Shown here: one piece after another, positions 1-11,758 of the stretch | How the letters are laid out: every line of letters begins with the position of its first letter | Position numbering within the stretch: the first letter of the stretch is position 1 | From: Pseudeuparius sepicola | Taxonomy: Eukaryota; Arthropoda; Insecta; Coleoptera; Anthribidae | Direction of reading: 5' to 3' | NCBI GenBank assembly: GCA_963920635.1 | Contig: OY987298.1 | Span: forward strand, 125,621,735 to 125,685,734 | DNA: 64,000 nucleotides | The notes under the pieces: generated by a model | Databases searched by the model: none | Seen by the model: only the letters and a program-made list of their open reading frames with translations | Told to the model about the DNA's origin: nothing | Program-made: the position numbers and the translations under genes

Positions 1-1228
1 GGTGGGACGATATCAATATTCCATTATCGTTATATGATTACACGTAATTCCAAAAAACGGGTAGCCCCAAGGTTAGTATATAGAAAGGTGAGGACGTTCG
101 AGGACTCGGAAGGGAAAGGGGGGGGGGGTGAGAGGCAAGGGGACGAAGGGGCGAATTTAAGTTGGTAGCGCGTAAATTTCTTACATTGCTTTGCATATTT
201 TTCCTCTTGAAATATCTCGGTATTTTTTTGCATTCGACATTCAGTGACTGCGTTACTCCTTCTGATACGCCACTGGTAGCAAGCTGTGAGAAGAAGAAGA
301 ACAGTTGGTGGAGGTGGCACCGTCGCGCGGCGTTGTCGATGTTGATTTTGTTTAAGTGTGGGGTAATGTCCTAACCCTCCTATAAACTAACCTTGGAGAC
401 CCCCAAGTTGGGTAGCACGAAAAAAAAAAGAGGGCACAATAAACCCTTGGGTGATGTCTCAAATTGTTCAGTTATAGGCGTAGATAGTAGTTGTGGCTCC
501 ATTATTTTGTTCTTGTATGTACCTATATGTGTTTTCCCAACTCATTTTAAAGCCAATGTATTTTTTGGCAATGTGCCTTCTACATCCCGTTGCAAACACC
601 CATGCATTGGATCTTCAAACACGCGCGTAGTCATGATTTTACGATTTTGCAGTAGGCAAAGCAAATGTTAAATTTTTTGTGACAGATGGAAAAAGGTTAG
701 AAATAGACGCAACCTCACCCAAGCAGTGTGGAGGACGGAGGTATGAATACATAGGTACTTTTTAACATTAGTATTTTTTTGTCTGCATTCTTTCAGTCGT
801 TCTTTAATTTGGTGAACTATATCTACATTAGCGAAATGCCTATTTGGATATTGTTTATTTCACAGAAGATTCAAACAAGTTATTATAGACTACGTTTATC
901 TCGTGACAACTCGATCGGATTGAAATGGATCCGATTTAGTTATGTCAAATCTTTTATAATTCTACGTTTACACCATCAGTATTGAATCCTACGGTTTTCA
1001 ATCCTCTCTAGGGACATTAACTTATTATACTTATTCTACAGTAGGTTGGTGCAAATTCTGGCCAACTTCTGTTTGGAAATAGCGGCTTGACCTGAAATTT
1101 TATATCTGATTGAATTTCAATCTGTAGGGTTTACGCCGTCTATTTGAGTCCGCTCAAGTGAATTCAAACCTATCTCAATCGAATCGAATGAGTCGAGATA
1201 AACGTAGTCACAGAACGTCAATTGGTAA
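1..1228. other. Intergenic DNA, no gene recognised
   Basis: AT-rich DNA with a short G run near 119-128 and an A run near 420-429. The open frames here are below 100 codons, of low complexity and without a recognisable motif, so I do not call a gene. Confidence 0.5.
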
Positions 1229-1565
1229 CAGATTTAGGTGCCCCATTTTCGCATATAAGCCTCTAAGAGGGTTGAAAAGTACATCGATGAGGAGAAGAAT
1301 GAAGGGATATTTTTCCGATTTTTCCACAAGCCCATCGAAAGTATGAAAACGTACATTGTCACTAGCCCGAAAAACCATATTGGCTCGAGTGGTGCGAATG
1401 GATAAGTATCTACATTTTGGGGTCGGAAAATTTAACAGATTTTTTTCGATTTTCCATATGTTATCCCGAGGGGCCACTCGTAAATTTCCCTTCATTCTAC
1501 TCAGCATCGATGTAATTTTCAACCATCTTCGAGGCTTGTATGCGAAAATGGGGCACCTAAATCTA
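1229..1565. mobile_element. Short inverted-repeat element (MITE-like)
   Basis: About 85 bases at 1229-1315 reappear as an imperfect reverse complement at 1483-1565. The shared part includes AGGTGCCCCATTTTCGCATA on the left and its complement on the right. The middle holds two AT-rich segments that also look roughly complementary. There is no coding capacity; overlapping open frames on both strands follow from the palindromic layout. I did not find a convincing target duplication, so the exact ends and superfamily are open. Confidence 0.6.
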
Positions 1566-4250
1566 TCATTATTTGACGGTGTATATTGAATGACTAAAAA
1601 TTAAAACGAAAGACATATCTATTTGCAGCTACGTGGAGGAAAATGAATCAATTTGATCAATTTGAATCATTGAAGGACTATACAATTGGGTCGGAAGTTT
1701 TCAGAAACGAAAGGGATTGAAGGAAGAAAATAATCCAGAAAGCAATACTAACTAACAATATCAATATTATCGTCAAATCCTAAAACAATACAATGTAGGC
1801 ATAATGACATAATGGAACATACGATAAGTTTTTTATTTTCATCCTCTTGCAAGCCATAGAAACTATCTATAATCAAAATAAAGTCAAGATTGATTTCCTT
1901 CACCCCAAAAACATTCATCTCAAAATATTCTCCAAACAGTTATGTATTAATTTTCTTTTTTAAAAATTTAGTGGATCATGAAATAAGTTTATGGAACAAG
2001 AGTGGATAGACTGGATAGTAGCAGTGACTAAACCTTTCTATAGTCACTGATAGTAGATAATATGTATATGAGTTGTATCCACATATGTGTGAAGTGAAAG
2101 AAAAACAATGTAGGGACAAAGGTTTTAGGATTTTTGGTGGGCTTCTGCCATGATCTTGTTGAAATTAATGCAACGTGTTACGTAAAAGCTATACAAACCA
2201 TTCAACTGTTTTGAAGGGATTCCATGGCACACTTGACTCGCCAGATGCCTTTAAAATTCCTATTTTGCTCAACTTTGACACCCTGCAGAATAAAACTTCT
2301 TGTATATTTTTTATTCAAATTTGGTATATTGGAGGTTTTGGGGTGTTTTGATTAACGCTATGTGGTCAGATTTTAAATTAAAAAATAGCTCAATGGTTTC
2401 GTGAAAATCGGAGGTATTAAAAAATCGCAAACAAAAAAAAGTTTAGGATATTATCTCCAAAAATGAAGTTTTTGCGGATTTGTACAGTTTTAAAGTTGGA
2501 CACCCTGTAGATTCAAGTTTCACATTTGATAAACTTTTCGTTTAATTCAGGTTTTCTCCAATGTTTCTTTATCGAAGTTTTTCTACACGTTTTATTTTGG
2601 AACGCGTCTAGGCTCTTGTTTATTTTTATTTTTCACAGTTGTTAAAGCTCTGACGTTCGAAGAATTTTTGGTCACAAATTATCGACAGTTGCGTTGAAAT
2701 AGATACTGTTCGGAACTGATTCAGTTTGTCCGATACAATGTATTATTTTTATTTGTATTATTTCTATTATTTTCATAAATTTCCCATTAAATCTATTAAT
2801 CAAGCTTCGCTCTTGTCTCAAGAATTCAGTAAACACTTTTCTATTCAGTTTATGCTTTACTTTTACATTTTTGTATCACTTGGTGCAACACTGGCAGTGC
2901 AGAACCAAAAAGATCGATTTTCTGTGTGCCTTCCTTTTTGTAAGTATGTTTTCTGACGACTTTAGAGATTTTTTGTTTATTGAGCTACGAATGCCCCAGT
3001 CTAATAGAAATACTTGTTTAAATATTGTTTTAGAGATACTTTTGATCATATTATGAGATTTTGTCGACTAATGGTTGCCTGCATTTATTTCGTTGCTTTC
3101 GAGGTTTATCGTTAGGTATACCTCTAAATTTTGCCTTTATCTTAGCTTATCGTTATTATGCTATTTTTGCTATTTTTGTATATTCTTTGGTTATTTTGTA
3201 AATATTTAGATTTGGAAACAAATTCAGTATTTGTTAACATTTCAAGGTTGTTATTTTTTCATTTCATTTTTTTAAGATTTGAAGGTAATAATTTACAAAT
3301 TTACTTGCCAAATTTATCACTTGTTTTGATTATAAATGACAAGCGTGTAAATATACATAATATATCTACTTCGGTTTAGGAATTTACTTTTTGTTTTTGT
3401 TAGAATCTCAGTTCTGAAAATAATTTTGATTTTCATTTTTGCATATTTTAAATTGTTATCACATAAAATAGTGCGAAGTCAAGAAGTATGATGCAATATA
3501 AAATTATCCCTCCAGCAGTCCGGCTATACCTATAACGTCACAAATCAAGCCTTGTATATCAAAAATTTTAATTAATAACTACGTTATATATTCTATTACG
3601 TAATTTATAAAAAAGCACAATTAAGCCAATCACAAACATCTGAAAAATAAATAAATTAAAGCCAAACCCTTTTTTATTATTACAATCTTAAATTCCCATC
3701 AGAATTTAAAATAAAAAAATGTGTTGTCTCGTAAGCGCAAATTCTTGTTTTCTTTGGCCTAAAGGAACAAAGATATCGTAGATATATGATATGAAAATTA
3801 ACGTAAGCAACACTGGTTGGTGTTCCAATTAAAAATAATATATGTAAACTGTTCTGTGATCACCCTGTATAGTGTATTATTTCTAAGTGTAATAGCTGCT
3901 AAAGAAATATTCGGATAAACGGTTAAAATAATTTGGCAGACCACATTGACGTTTTCGAGTAAATTAAATTCATGGGTCGCTTGATTTTCCAACACGCCAA
4001 CAGGCGCCGGAGAAAGCTAACTGGGATTAGTTGATTTTGATTTCATATCCGTTCTAGGATGTATATGGAATCATATTCGTTCAGTTAACTGGAACTGCCT
4101 ATTTTTCCGTTCTGTAAGTTGTAAAAAACGGAAAATATACATGTGGGAGTAGAAAAATAATAATTTATACCAAACTGCCAAACTATAGATGTTTCTCAGT
4201 GGCGGTCCCAGGATTTTGTCAAGGGGGGGTGGCTTGAATGAAGGGATAGA
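1566..4250. other. AT-rich intergenic DNA with isolated ACACCCTG motifs
   Basis: No gene is supported. ACACCCTG occurs at about 2279 and 2501 in the same orientation, and CACCCTGTA near 3862. These match the terminal motif of the foldback elements elsewhere in the window, but no partner arm is evident, so they may be decayed ends. A strongly T-rich tract covers about 2720-3400. Confidence 0.45.
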
Positions 4251-4787
4251 TTTTTTATTATACTTCTTTGAAAACACCTTATTTTCATCTGTCTTTCGGG
4301 CTAGCGCATGGAAACATCGCATGGAAAAACTTTCCGTGCGTGAATAAAAATACCGAATATATGGCTTTAAAATAGAAATATACAGCAAAGTAAACTAAAT
4401 TTAAGAAACTCTATATGCTCTCTGATATTTAACATATACCTATTTTGTATTTTAATTCGTAAGAGTTTCAATATTTAGATACATTTCTGTAATATTTTTG
4501 ACGTTTTATTCACCTTATCTGACAATAACTAATTTACAACAAAGCACCTTTGAAATAATTTAAGAGTAACCATGGAAACGCATCATACATACCGAACACT
4601 ATATTGTCTGCATTGTTTATTTTTTGTCATATAAATTTATTATATAAAATGTTTTAAGTTTCCGTTTTCAAAGAAGTATAATAAAAAATATCGTTCATTA
4701 CACGTCCAGAAATAGATTTTCCGTGCTTGCATGACTTGTCACGCGCGCACGGAAAAATCTTTATTTCCAGACTCGTAATGAAATATA
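4251..4787 (+). repeat. Interspersed repeat, copy 1 (TIR unit plus adjoining hairpin)
   Basis: Bases 4251-4688 are bounded by a 25-base inverted repeat reading TTTTATTATACTTCTTTGAA on the left and its complement on the right. Directly after it, 4696-4787 forms a small palindrome: CATTACACGTCCAGAAATAG at one side and the diverged complement ending CCAGACTCGTAATG at the other. The whole stretch reappears in inverted orientation at 8025-8615. There are no coding features. It is probably a MITE or a composite of two MITEs; the superfamily cannot be assigned. Confidence 0.65.
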
Positions 4788-6017
4788 CTATTATAATACA
4801 GTTATTTTCGGGATTTCAGTCGCCTTTGTACTTTCTTTAGATATAGTCACAAAATAGAGCTAGAAAACTACCTAGTCGCCAATGGGGGACGGTCACTTAC
4901 GTTTTCTTTTAATTAAGGTACTTAAGTGTTTCAATTGGAAATTAGTAGATAATCCTATTATACTATATTAATTTTTTAAAGAGTAAGGTACCTAATACGA
5001 CAAAAATTGTTACAATGTGGCCTTAGCGCCATTCGATTTTTTACCATTCTACCTATAATATTCGAAATGAAAAGTAAGGCTGGGGGTGCACTATTTATTA
5101 AAAAAATTGCTCTTTTTCTCCTGGGATACTGCCCATAAACTATTGCGCACAAAGGGCAACAAAACGCGTTTACCAAATGAAAAATGTTAATAACTCACCA
5201 AAGTATTTTGTGTGCGCAATCGGGGCACCAAATTATTTTTAACGGCCACCCGTTGACACTGCGCAGCGCGTTTTGCGGCCCAGCACAACATCCATCCGCG
5301 AATTTATCTGGCAAACACTTTTGCCCCTCGTGTGAAATAATCCGAAATTCCGAAATGGGGATTTACCGCAAGGGCTAATTTTACGGCGGACGGCTGGGAC
5401 AATTGATATTAATTTCAAGGTTAGAAGTGTTGGCTTGAAGAATTGAGATAGCATAGGGGGGGAGACGCTATAACGGTACTTCGCCGTATGTTAGAAATGG
5501 GATCAGGGGGTGTGGCTAAGAGTAGTAACGATGTGGCTGACACGCCAGGGCCTGATTAACGAAAATTTATTCAATTTTCAACAAAAACATGAAAATAAAT
5601 AAATTTTGGGTTATAACTAAACCTATATAAACAAGGTCTAAACTAAAAAATCTTACAAGTTATTAGGATTTAATAATGTTTTTCATAAGGTACCAAAGTG
5701 GATATTATAATTTATATTAATGCGGCCCTGTCTATTGTTTATGTTACCTGTGAAATGTTACTCCTGTAGATTTCTTATTGTCCACATTATTCCTACTCGT
5801 ACAACGCCGTACAGCGCACACCATTGTTTTAATTACTTTTTTACACACTTAGTTAAAAATAGAAAATATATCTCACAAAAACTGCACATTTAACACTGAC
5901 GCTAAAGTAGTAACTACGTGACGTAGGTGCTCCCGTTTGTGGTCACGTGACAGCTTCTCCCCCCTATACTATCTCAATGGCTTGAAGTCTAAATAAATGT
6001 TTGCTAGATTCTTTAAG
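4788..6017. other. Intergenic DNA, no gene recognised
   Basis: Nothing coding is supported. A short near-palindrome around 5133-5221 (ATTGCGCACAAA and its complement) and a mildly GC-richer patch at about 5230-5400 stand out from the AT-rich background. Their meaning is unknown. Confidence 0.4.
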
Positions 6018-6037
6018 AGAGAGAGAGAGAGAGAGAA
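6018..6037. repeat. (GA)n microsatellite
   Basis: About ten GA units directly precede a GC-rich island that starts with TGTGGTGCCC at about 6039. Confidence 0.8.
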
Positions 6038-6038
6038 A

Positions 6039-6530
6039 TGTGGTGCCCAGGCAAGCGCCCAAGCCAGAAGATTTAATTCCACGATATTCCTACAGTAGGT
6101 ATCCCCGCGTGAGGCCCCGCATTCCAGATTTCTAAGACTTAAAAACTATCCGCTTCTAAGAAGCTTGGTCAGGCCACCTGCGCCGAAAATACCAGCAAAA
6201 ACCGACCAAAACCAGATTTCCTAGAAACTAGCGTCGCCAGCAGGTCCCGCAGGCAGGAATTCCAGGGGTTCACGTCAGTGAATTAGTCTCCAATTAGGCT
6301 CCAGTTGTCTCTGGGTTTCATTATAAAAGAGCGGGAGACGAGGAGCTAGCAAGTAGTCAGCCGTCTACCAAGCAGTTGCCAGGCGACTTCTGCCCGAGAG
6401 AAGAGGGCAGGCAGCCGCCCTGCGGCTAGCCAGCCGCAGGCCATCGCCCAGTTGCTGTAGAAATCCCTGATACAAAACCAAGAAAGAAGCATTCTCCTAA
6501 GCACTGAAGTAACTTTGGGCTGGCCAAAAA
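6039..6530 (+). other. GC-rich promoter-like island, possible solo LTR remnant
   Basis: This stretch is clearly richer in G and C than its flanks and begins with TGTGGTGCCCAGGC, a TG start as in LTRs. It holds a TATAAAAG box at 6322-6329 followed by GC-rich sequence. No matching CA end, target duplication, primer site or coding domain was found, so an LTR is only one reading. A cellular promoter with an untranslated first exon is the alternative. The open frame on the other strand has no recognisable domain. Confidence 0.3.
6322..6329 (+). promoter_or_regulatory. TATA-box candidate
   Basis: TATAAAAG lies inside the GC-rich island. A TCAGCC initiator-like hexamer sits about 35 bases downstream, slightly farther than usual. 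It is only a motif match; no transcript is known. Confidence 0.3.
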
Positions 6531-8024
6531 GTAAAATATTTGTGTTTTGATTCTTTTGTGTCTGAATTGCCTTTTTAATTTGAATTCTGAAATTATGTTG
6601 AAAACTTTTAGAGAAATTGAATTTTATGTGCATTCTAACAGATTAGAAATAATTTCATAACGTTTATAAACCATGAATGATTTTTCGGGGAATTTACTTT
6701 GAACCATATTATTCTACTGTAGATGTCAGAATTTTATTTTATCAAACTAAAATAATTTTGTAACTTTTATTGGGAATTTGAAAGGGTTTTGGGAAACTAT
6801 TTAGTACCAAATTATTTTGCCGTTGAAATCGGAAGTTTGTGTTTAGTTGAACTATTTTATATCAGAAATTTTGAGTAATTTTGAATTACATTCTTATACA
6901 AACTTGTACTGGGTAATAATTAAGCAAAGTTATCATTTAATTTTATTCTATTTGGGAATCTTTTGCAATTTTTTTACTTTTAATCTGAAGGTTTGTCATT
7001 TTATGCCATAGTTTATGTATTTGTGCCATTTTGACATATTGTCTTGTGTCCTATTTTAAATTTGATTTTTAAACAGTGTACCTTTTGAAACGTTCGTGTT
7101 GTGTTACTTAGAAAGGGGTCAAATTTCGGTTATCTTAAGTGTAGCATTGTGCGAAATCATAGATTTTTAAATTATTCATTAATAATTATTGCACAGGTTT
7201 TTAAACTTCTTCTTAAACTGAATTTTGTTAACTTTATGTACTGCTTCGTATTTATTTCAATACACATATTAAACTATCCCAGTGTTTCCGTTATACACCC
7301 TTAGGCCCACACTAAAAGTAAATAACTTGTGGCTTACCCCTTACAATACCACTCGCCAACTACCATCATATAAGGGCTGAGGTACCACAGAAAGATAATA
7401 GAATATATCGAGATCTTGGTATGTCCGAGTGTCAGTTCGGAAAACGGTTCTATACAAAATAAGTATCGTTTGTCGTCAATTACTGTTTCATAATTTCCCG
7501 AACAGCATTCTCCATTTCCCCCGCCCTAGCGTGGGGGTCGTGCGGGTTAATTCGTTAACGATAATTGCCACCTTCCCGCCAATTGAACCTCGGTCCCAAG
7601 GATATCAAACAGCCCTTCAGCCGTGGCGGGGGCGAACTTTTCGTATATCGAAAGAATGAAATCTTTTGTGACGGATCTCAGCTATTCACGGACAAAGTTT
7701 GCGGGAAGTCAACAATCAATTCGGCTGCCTTTGCCAACAACGAACGTGTAAAGGGGGTTGCGCGGTTACTGGGTAAGTGTCATTAATTGGGCGCCTTTTC
7801 AGGGTGACGAAATCGGCGAGATATTTTTGGTTGGTACCTAAATTTAGCGGTCCCACTTCATGTTTCATATAGACTGTAATGTTTGGAAGTAATTTTAAAA
7901 TATAGAAAGAAAACTTGAAAATTATTATTTGTTGGACGTAGCTGTACGGGCTGTCCCAAATTTGGGAATTTTTGAGGCGGTTCCTTTTATTTCCCGAAGA
8001 GATAAGCAATAGCATATTTCATTA
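6531..8024. other. Intergenic DNA, no gene recognised
   Basis: A T-rich tract covers 6540-7300. A GC-richer patch at about 7510-7780 contains CCCGCCCTAGCGTGGGGGTC and similar sequence. The overlapping short plus frames there carry no recognisable domain, so no gene is called. Confidence 0.4.
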
Positions 8025-8615
8025 AGAGTCTGGAAATAAAGATTTTTCCGTGCGCGCGTGACAAATTCCCGTGTGGGGCGCAACCGAACACGGGAAGTCA
8101 TGCAACCACGGAAAAATCTATTTCTGGACGTGTAATGAACGATATTTTTTATTATACTTCTTTGAAAACGGAAACTTAAAACATTTTATCGGCATATTAT
8201 AATAAATTTAATTGACAAAAAATAAACAATGCAGACAATATAGTGTTTGGTATGTATGATGCGTTTCCATGGTTACTCTCAAATTATTTCAAAGGTGCTT
8301 TGTTGTAAATTAGTTATTGTCAGATAAGGTGAATATAACGTCAAAAATATTACAGAAATGATCTAAATATTGAAACACTTACGAATTAAAATACAAAATA
8401 GGTATATGTTAAATATCAGAGAGCATATAGAGTTTCTTAAATTTAGTTTACTTTGCGGTATATTTCTATTTTAAAGCCATATATTTGGTACTTTTATTCA
8501 GCGCACGGAAAATTTTTCCATGCGCTGTTTCCGTGAGCTAGCCCGAAAAACCCCATCTTTCATTATTGCTAAAACAGATGAAAATAAGGTGTTTTCAAAG
8601 AAGTATAATAAAAAA
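8025..8615 (-). repeat. Interspersed repeat, copy 2 (inverted relative to copy 1)
   Basis: This is the reverse complement of 4251-4787, with small differences and an extra 30-40 bases (GTGTGGGGCGCAACCGAACA region) inside the hairpin part. The 25-base terminal repeat lies at 8145-8169 and 8591-8615. Homology stops at 8615 on one side and near 8025 on the other, which matches the boundaries of copy 1 and supports these as element ends. Confidence 0.65.
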
Positions 8616-10299
8616 GTAGTTTTCGTTTCCAGTGTTCCTGAGATACAGGAAGTTTGTCGTTTTATATTTAACGTGCCATAACTTTTCTGTTTGTGAAAGT
8701 TTGACACATTTGGGGACGTTTTCTAATGAAAATATTCCCAAACGACTCGATATATCAAGCAGAGGAGGATCCAAATTTCAGAAATTTATCTTTGCTCGTT
8801 CAGGAAATATGTAGAAAAAACCGTTTGCTAAAGTGTCCGTTCCGGAGGCTATAGTCCCCTATATAAGGGCATTTTTGAGGCTTTTTTTTTCTGTCCCAGA
8901 ATGCGCTGGTAAATTATGACACTCTGTGTTTGCCGAGATATTTGCCGTTTTATTCGATCCTACAGAATGGATAGTAAATTAAAGTTAACCGAACGGATAT
9001 GATTTCATATTCATCTTAGGACGGATCTGCAAAATTATTTTCAGAGTTTATCCAAATATACATTTAGTAGCTCTCACACGTAGGTATAGAAAAATAAACT
9101 GTATAATCTGAGTGGAATGTCCAAATATCCACTCTACAAATTACTATTTTTTTGCCTAAAAAAAGTAAATGCGTGAGATCTCTAATCCAATTGTCTTTGA
9201 AAACATTTTCTTGCAAGCGAAAAAAATAACTTCGGCAAGACTGGATATAAATAAATATTTCTACTTAGTAGTATTTGTTACAAGACACATTTTTGGTAAA
9301 TTCAGATATATCAGATTCGGGTTAATGGGCCTTGTTCACTCAATCGATATATCTTACTACTAGAATGAAATTAATCACATAACTCTTTAATAAAATCCGC
9401 CTCAGCATCTTTCTCGTCGATACCTAATATTGTTATTAACAAAAAATATATAAAAAATTTAAACTGCGCGCCTTCATTTGGAGCAATGAAATTGCGTTTG
9501 TCACGTTGCCGGTTATACTAGTAATCCAAGCCCTAAAAATTCGATTTCCGTTCTAATCTCAGTAATCTCAGACGTGCACATTGAATCGAAATCGATTCTC
9601 TAGTCTAGAAAAAGACAGTTGTATAAACGGTTGTCCGAACTCGACCGTACAGACGCAGGTAGTTGTTTTGTGGATCGTGTGTCGTGCATTTATGTCAATG
9701 GTGTCGTGTCTATATCAATCTGTCATGTCATTCTGACATTCTTTAATTCATGTAAACCGAGCTAATAAAACTAAAAATGTTTTTCTGAAAACATGCAAAA
9801 GTTAAAAGTTAAAGTGTATACCGTATGCTGATTTGAAATCAAATTTAATTGGTCTTGTAATAAGGATGGCGCTAGGCACTTATTTAGCATTATCAGTATT
9901 GTTACCTCCCTGAAGAACTGGAAAAAGTGATCCCGTAATTGACAGAAAGGAGAAAGGAATATTTTGGTCATCCGGAAAACCTTTTGATAGCCATTTTAGG
10001 AGATGATAGAAAACACATTCGACAGAAAGGAGAAAGGAATATTCTTTTAAGAATAATTGCAAAATGAAGAAGATCAACGGCAGAAACCAACGATGTCAGA
10101 ATATTTCGAAATTAAATTTTGATTGTCGAGATTATGTCTAGTGGTTATAAACCAGATTTATTTAGGTTTGGACAACTTACAAGTTGGTGACCATTCTGCA
10201 TGTAACTTTTAACTCAAAAAAGGGGGAAAACATTGCGATTGTGGTATATTATTAAATTAATTGATATTGAGGTTATTTTTTATTTCTTTTTATGGCCTC
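8616..10299. other. Intergenic DNA with a short direct repeat
   Basis: No gene is supported. The 23-base string starting GACAGAAAGGAGAAAGGAAT occurs at 9941-9963 and again at 10021-10043, exactly 80 bases apart, with poorly conserved sequence between. The patch around 9600-9740 is GC-richer (TCCGAACTCGACCGTACAGA) but has no recognisable feature. Confidence 0.45.
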
Positions 10300-10336
10300 T
10301 GCCACAGAATAAATATTGTGAAGCTATTTATTCTGT
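10300..10336. repeat. Small hairpin
   Basis: CACAGAATAAATA and TATTTATTCTGTG form inverted arms around a 9-base loop. It is too small and isolated to assign. There is no U-run or gene beside it that would make it a terminator. Confidence 0.5.
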
Positions 10337-10553
10337 GCCTCTGCTCTTTTTGAGCAATCTACTAGCCACTATGGGGCGATGTACGGTGCCAAAGCGTGGG
10401 GAACCATGAAAGACTCACCCACTCGTGCACCGCCGCGCCGCCCCCTGATATTGAGGTTAATTTTCTTCTTCAGTCTTCACAAATCTCAAATAGAAACATA
10501 TCGATATTGCCGTAAATCGTGTCAACGTCGCAAAACAGTAGCCAATCAGCTTT

Positions 10554-10579
10554 TTGGGCCCGTGACGTCACGGGCCCAA
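10554..10579. promoter_or_regulatory. 26-bp perfect palindrome with a CRE core
   Basis: The half site TTGGGCCCGTGAC is followed exactly by its reverse complement, giving a full TGACGTCA core at 10563-10570. A GCCAATCAG box lies just upstream at about 10541. CRE plus CCAAT in a GC-richer patch is a promoter-like arrangement for bZIP factors, but no downstream gene can be recognised within the window. Confidence 0.4.
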
Positions 10580-11667
10580 GAAATTTGAATTTCAAAAACG
10601 TTTTTAGGGCATTTCCCGGTCGAAAAAAAATCGGAAAAAAATATTTTCGTGTTTTATTTACTATTAAGATTCATAATCAAGAATAAAAAAAAGTGTGAAA
10701 CAGGCCCATTTCCCATGTTTAGGATGGTAAGAGGCCACTGACATAATAAAGCAAAGCATTACAACGAATTTAGTTATGTGTTTTTGAGCTCATTGTGAAG
10801 AAAAATATCCCCTCTACACCTACTCGTATATAGACGAAAATATGCCATTTAGTTAAGTTTATAAAAAGGTGCTCTATTTAATATCGAATTAAACAAGCTC
10901 CAGGTTTTGGGTCATCTTTATTCCTAAATAATCCTCAATCTACTACTCCTGGTTATCCTTTCACGTGCTATGAGACCGCTGTTATTAAAAATTCAGAATG
11001 CAAAAACGAGAAACTCGAAGGTCGTTTAAATTCGTGAAAAACGTCTCTAATAAGACCTGCACCAAAGGAGTTAACGGGCTGCCGTCATATTTCATACCAC
11101 TTTCATTAAATTGCAGATTAAAGGGCAATTGGCCCACTGCAGTGAAATCCGCAAAAAACTGATGAAGGGTGGCATTTCATTAAAGCCATAGAAGAATGCT
11201 TTCTCTCTCTTGCCGCCACGAGGTTGGATTTTGAACCTGGAAAGTTTGTTCATGAAAATATCACTAACTCATATTGCAATAACCAAGTTAGCATAGGTAT
11301 TTGTCGTTTGAAAAGAATAAAACGGCAGGATAGCAAACAAAATATAACAAACGACAACTACAAAGTTGGACTGAAGTTAGTCGAAGCGCGTGATATTTGA
11401 GAGTCGGGCTACTGGCTATACTATGGTAAGACCGCAATTATTTTCAAGACTTTTAACATTGGAAATTGCAACGCCTGGACCACCCTTTGAATTATCGTTC
11501 ACAACAACTGCAAGTCACCCATAGATCAAATATGTGACTTCCTTAACTGAAGACTTACTTTTAAAGCTCTAATCATTGTCTCTCTAACCCTCGCCCCAAA
11601 AATAAATGTTCATTTGGTGGGTTCCGGACAGCCAAGCCCGGACAATGTTTAAAGGCTTGTGGCCGAC
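10580..11667. other. Intergenic DNA, no gene recognised
   Basis: I see no coding frame, repeat partner or RNA gene in this stretch. Confidence 0.4.
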
Positions 11668-11758
11668 CTCTTCATGAGATTAAATGCACTCTGCAATTAT
11701 AGTGGCGTTTTTGTTATACGAGAGACCTTTTTGGGGTCCAATTTAATTAGAAGTTGCA
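11668..11758 (+). repeat. Diverged dispersed repeat, copy 1
   Basis: CTTCATGAGATTAAAT, then GTGGCGTTTTTGTT and CCAATTTAATT, reappear in the same order at about 15702-15794. Identity is partial, so this is an old dispersed repeat of unknown class. Confidence 0.45.
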
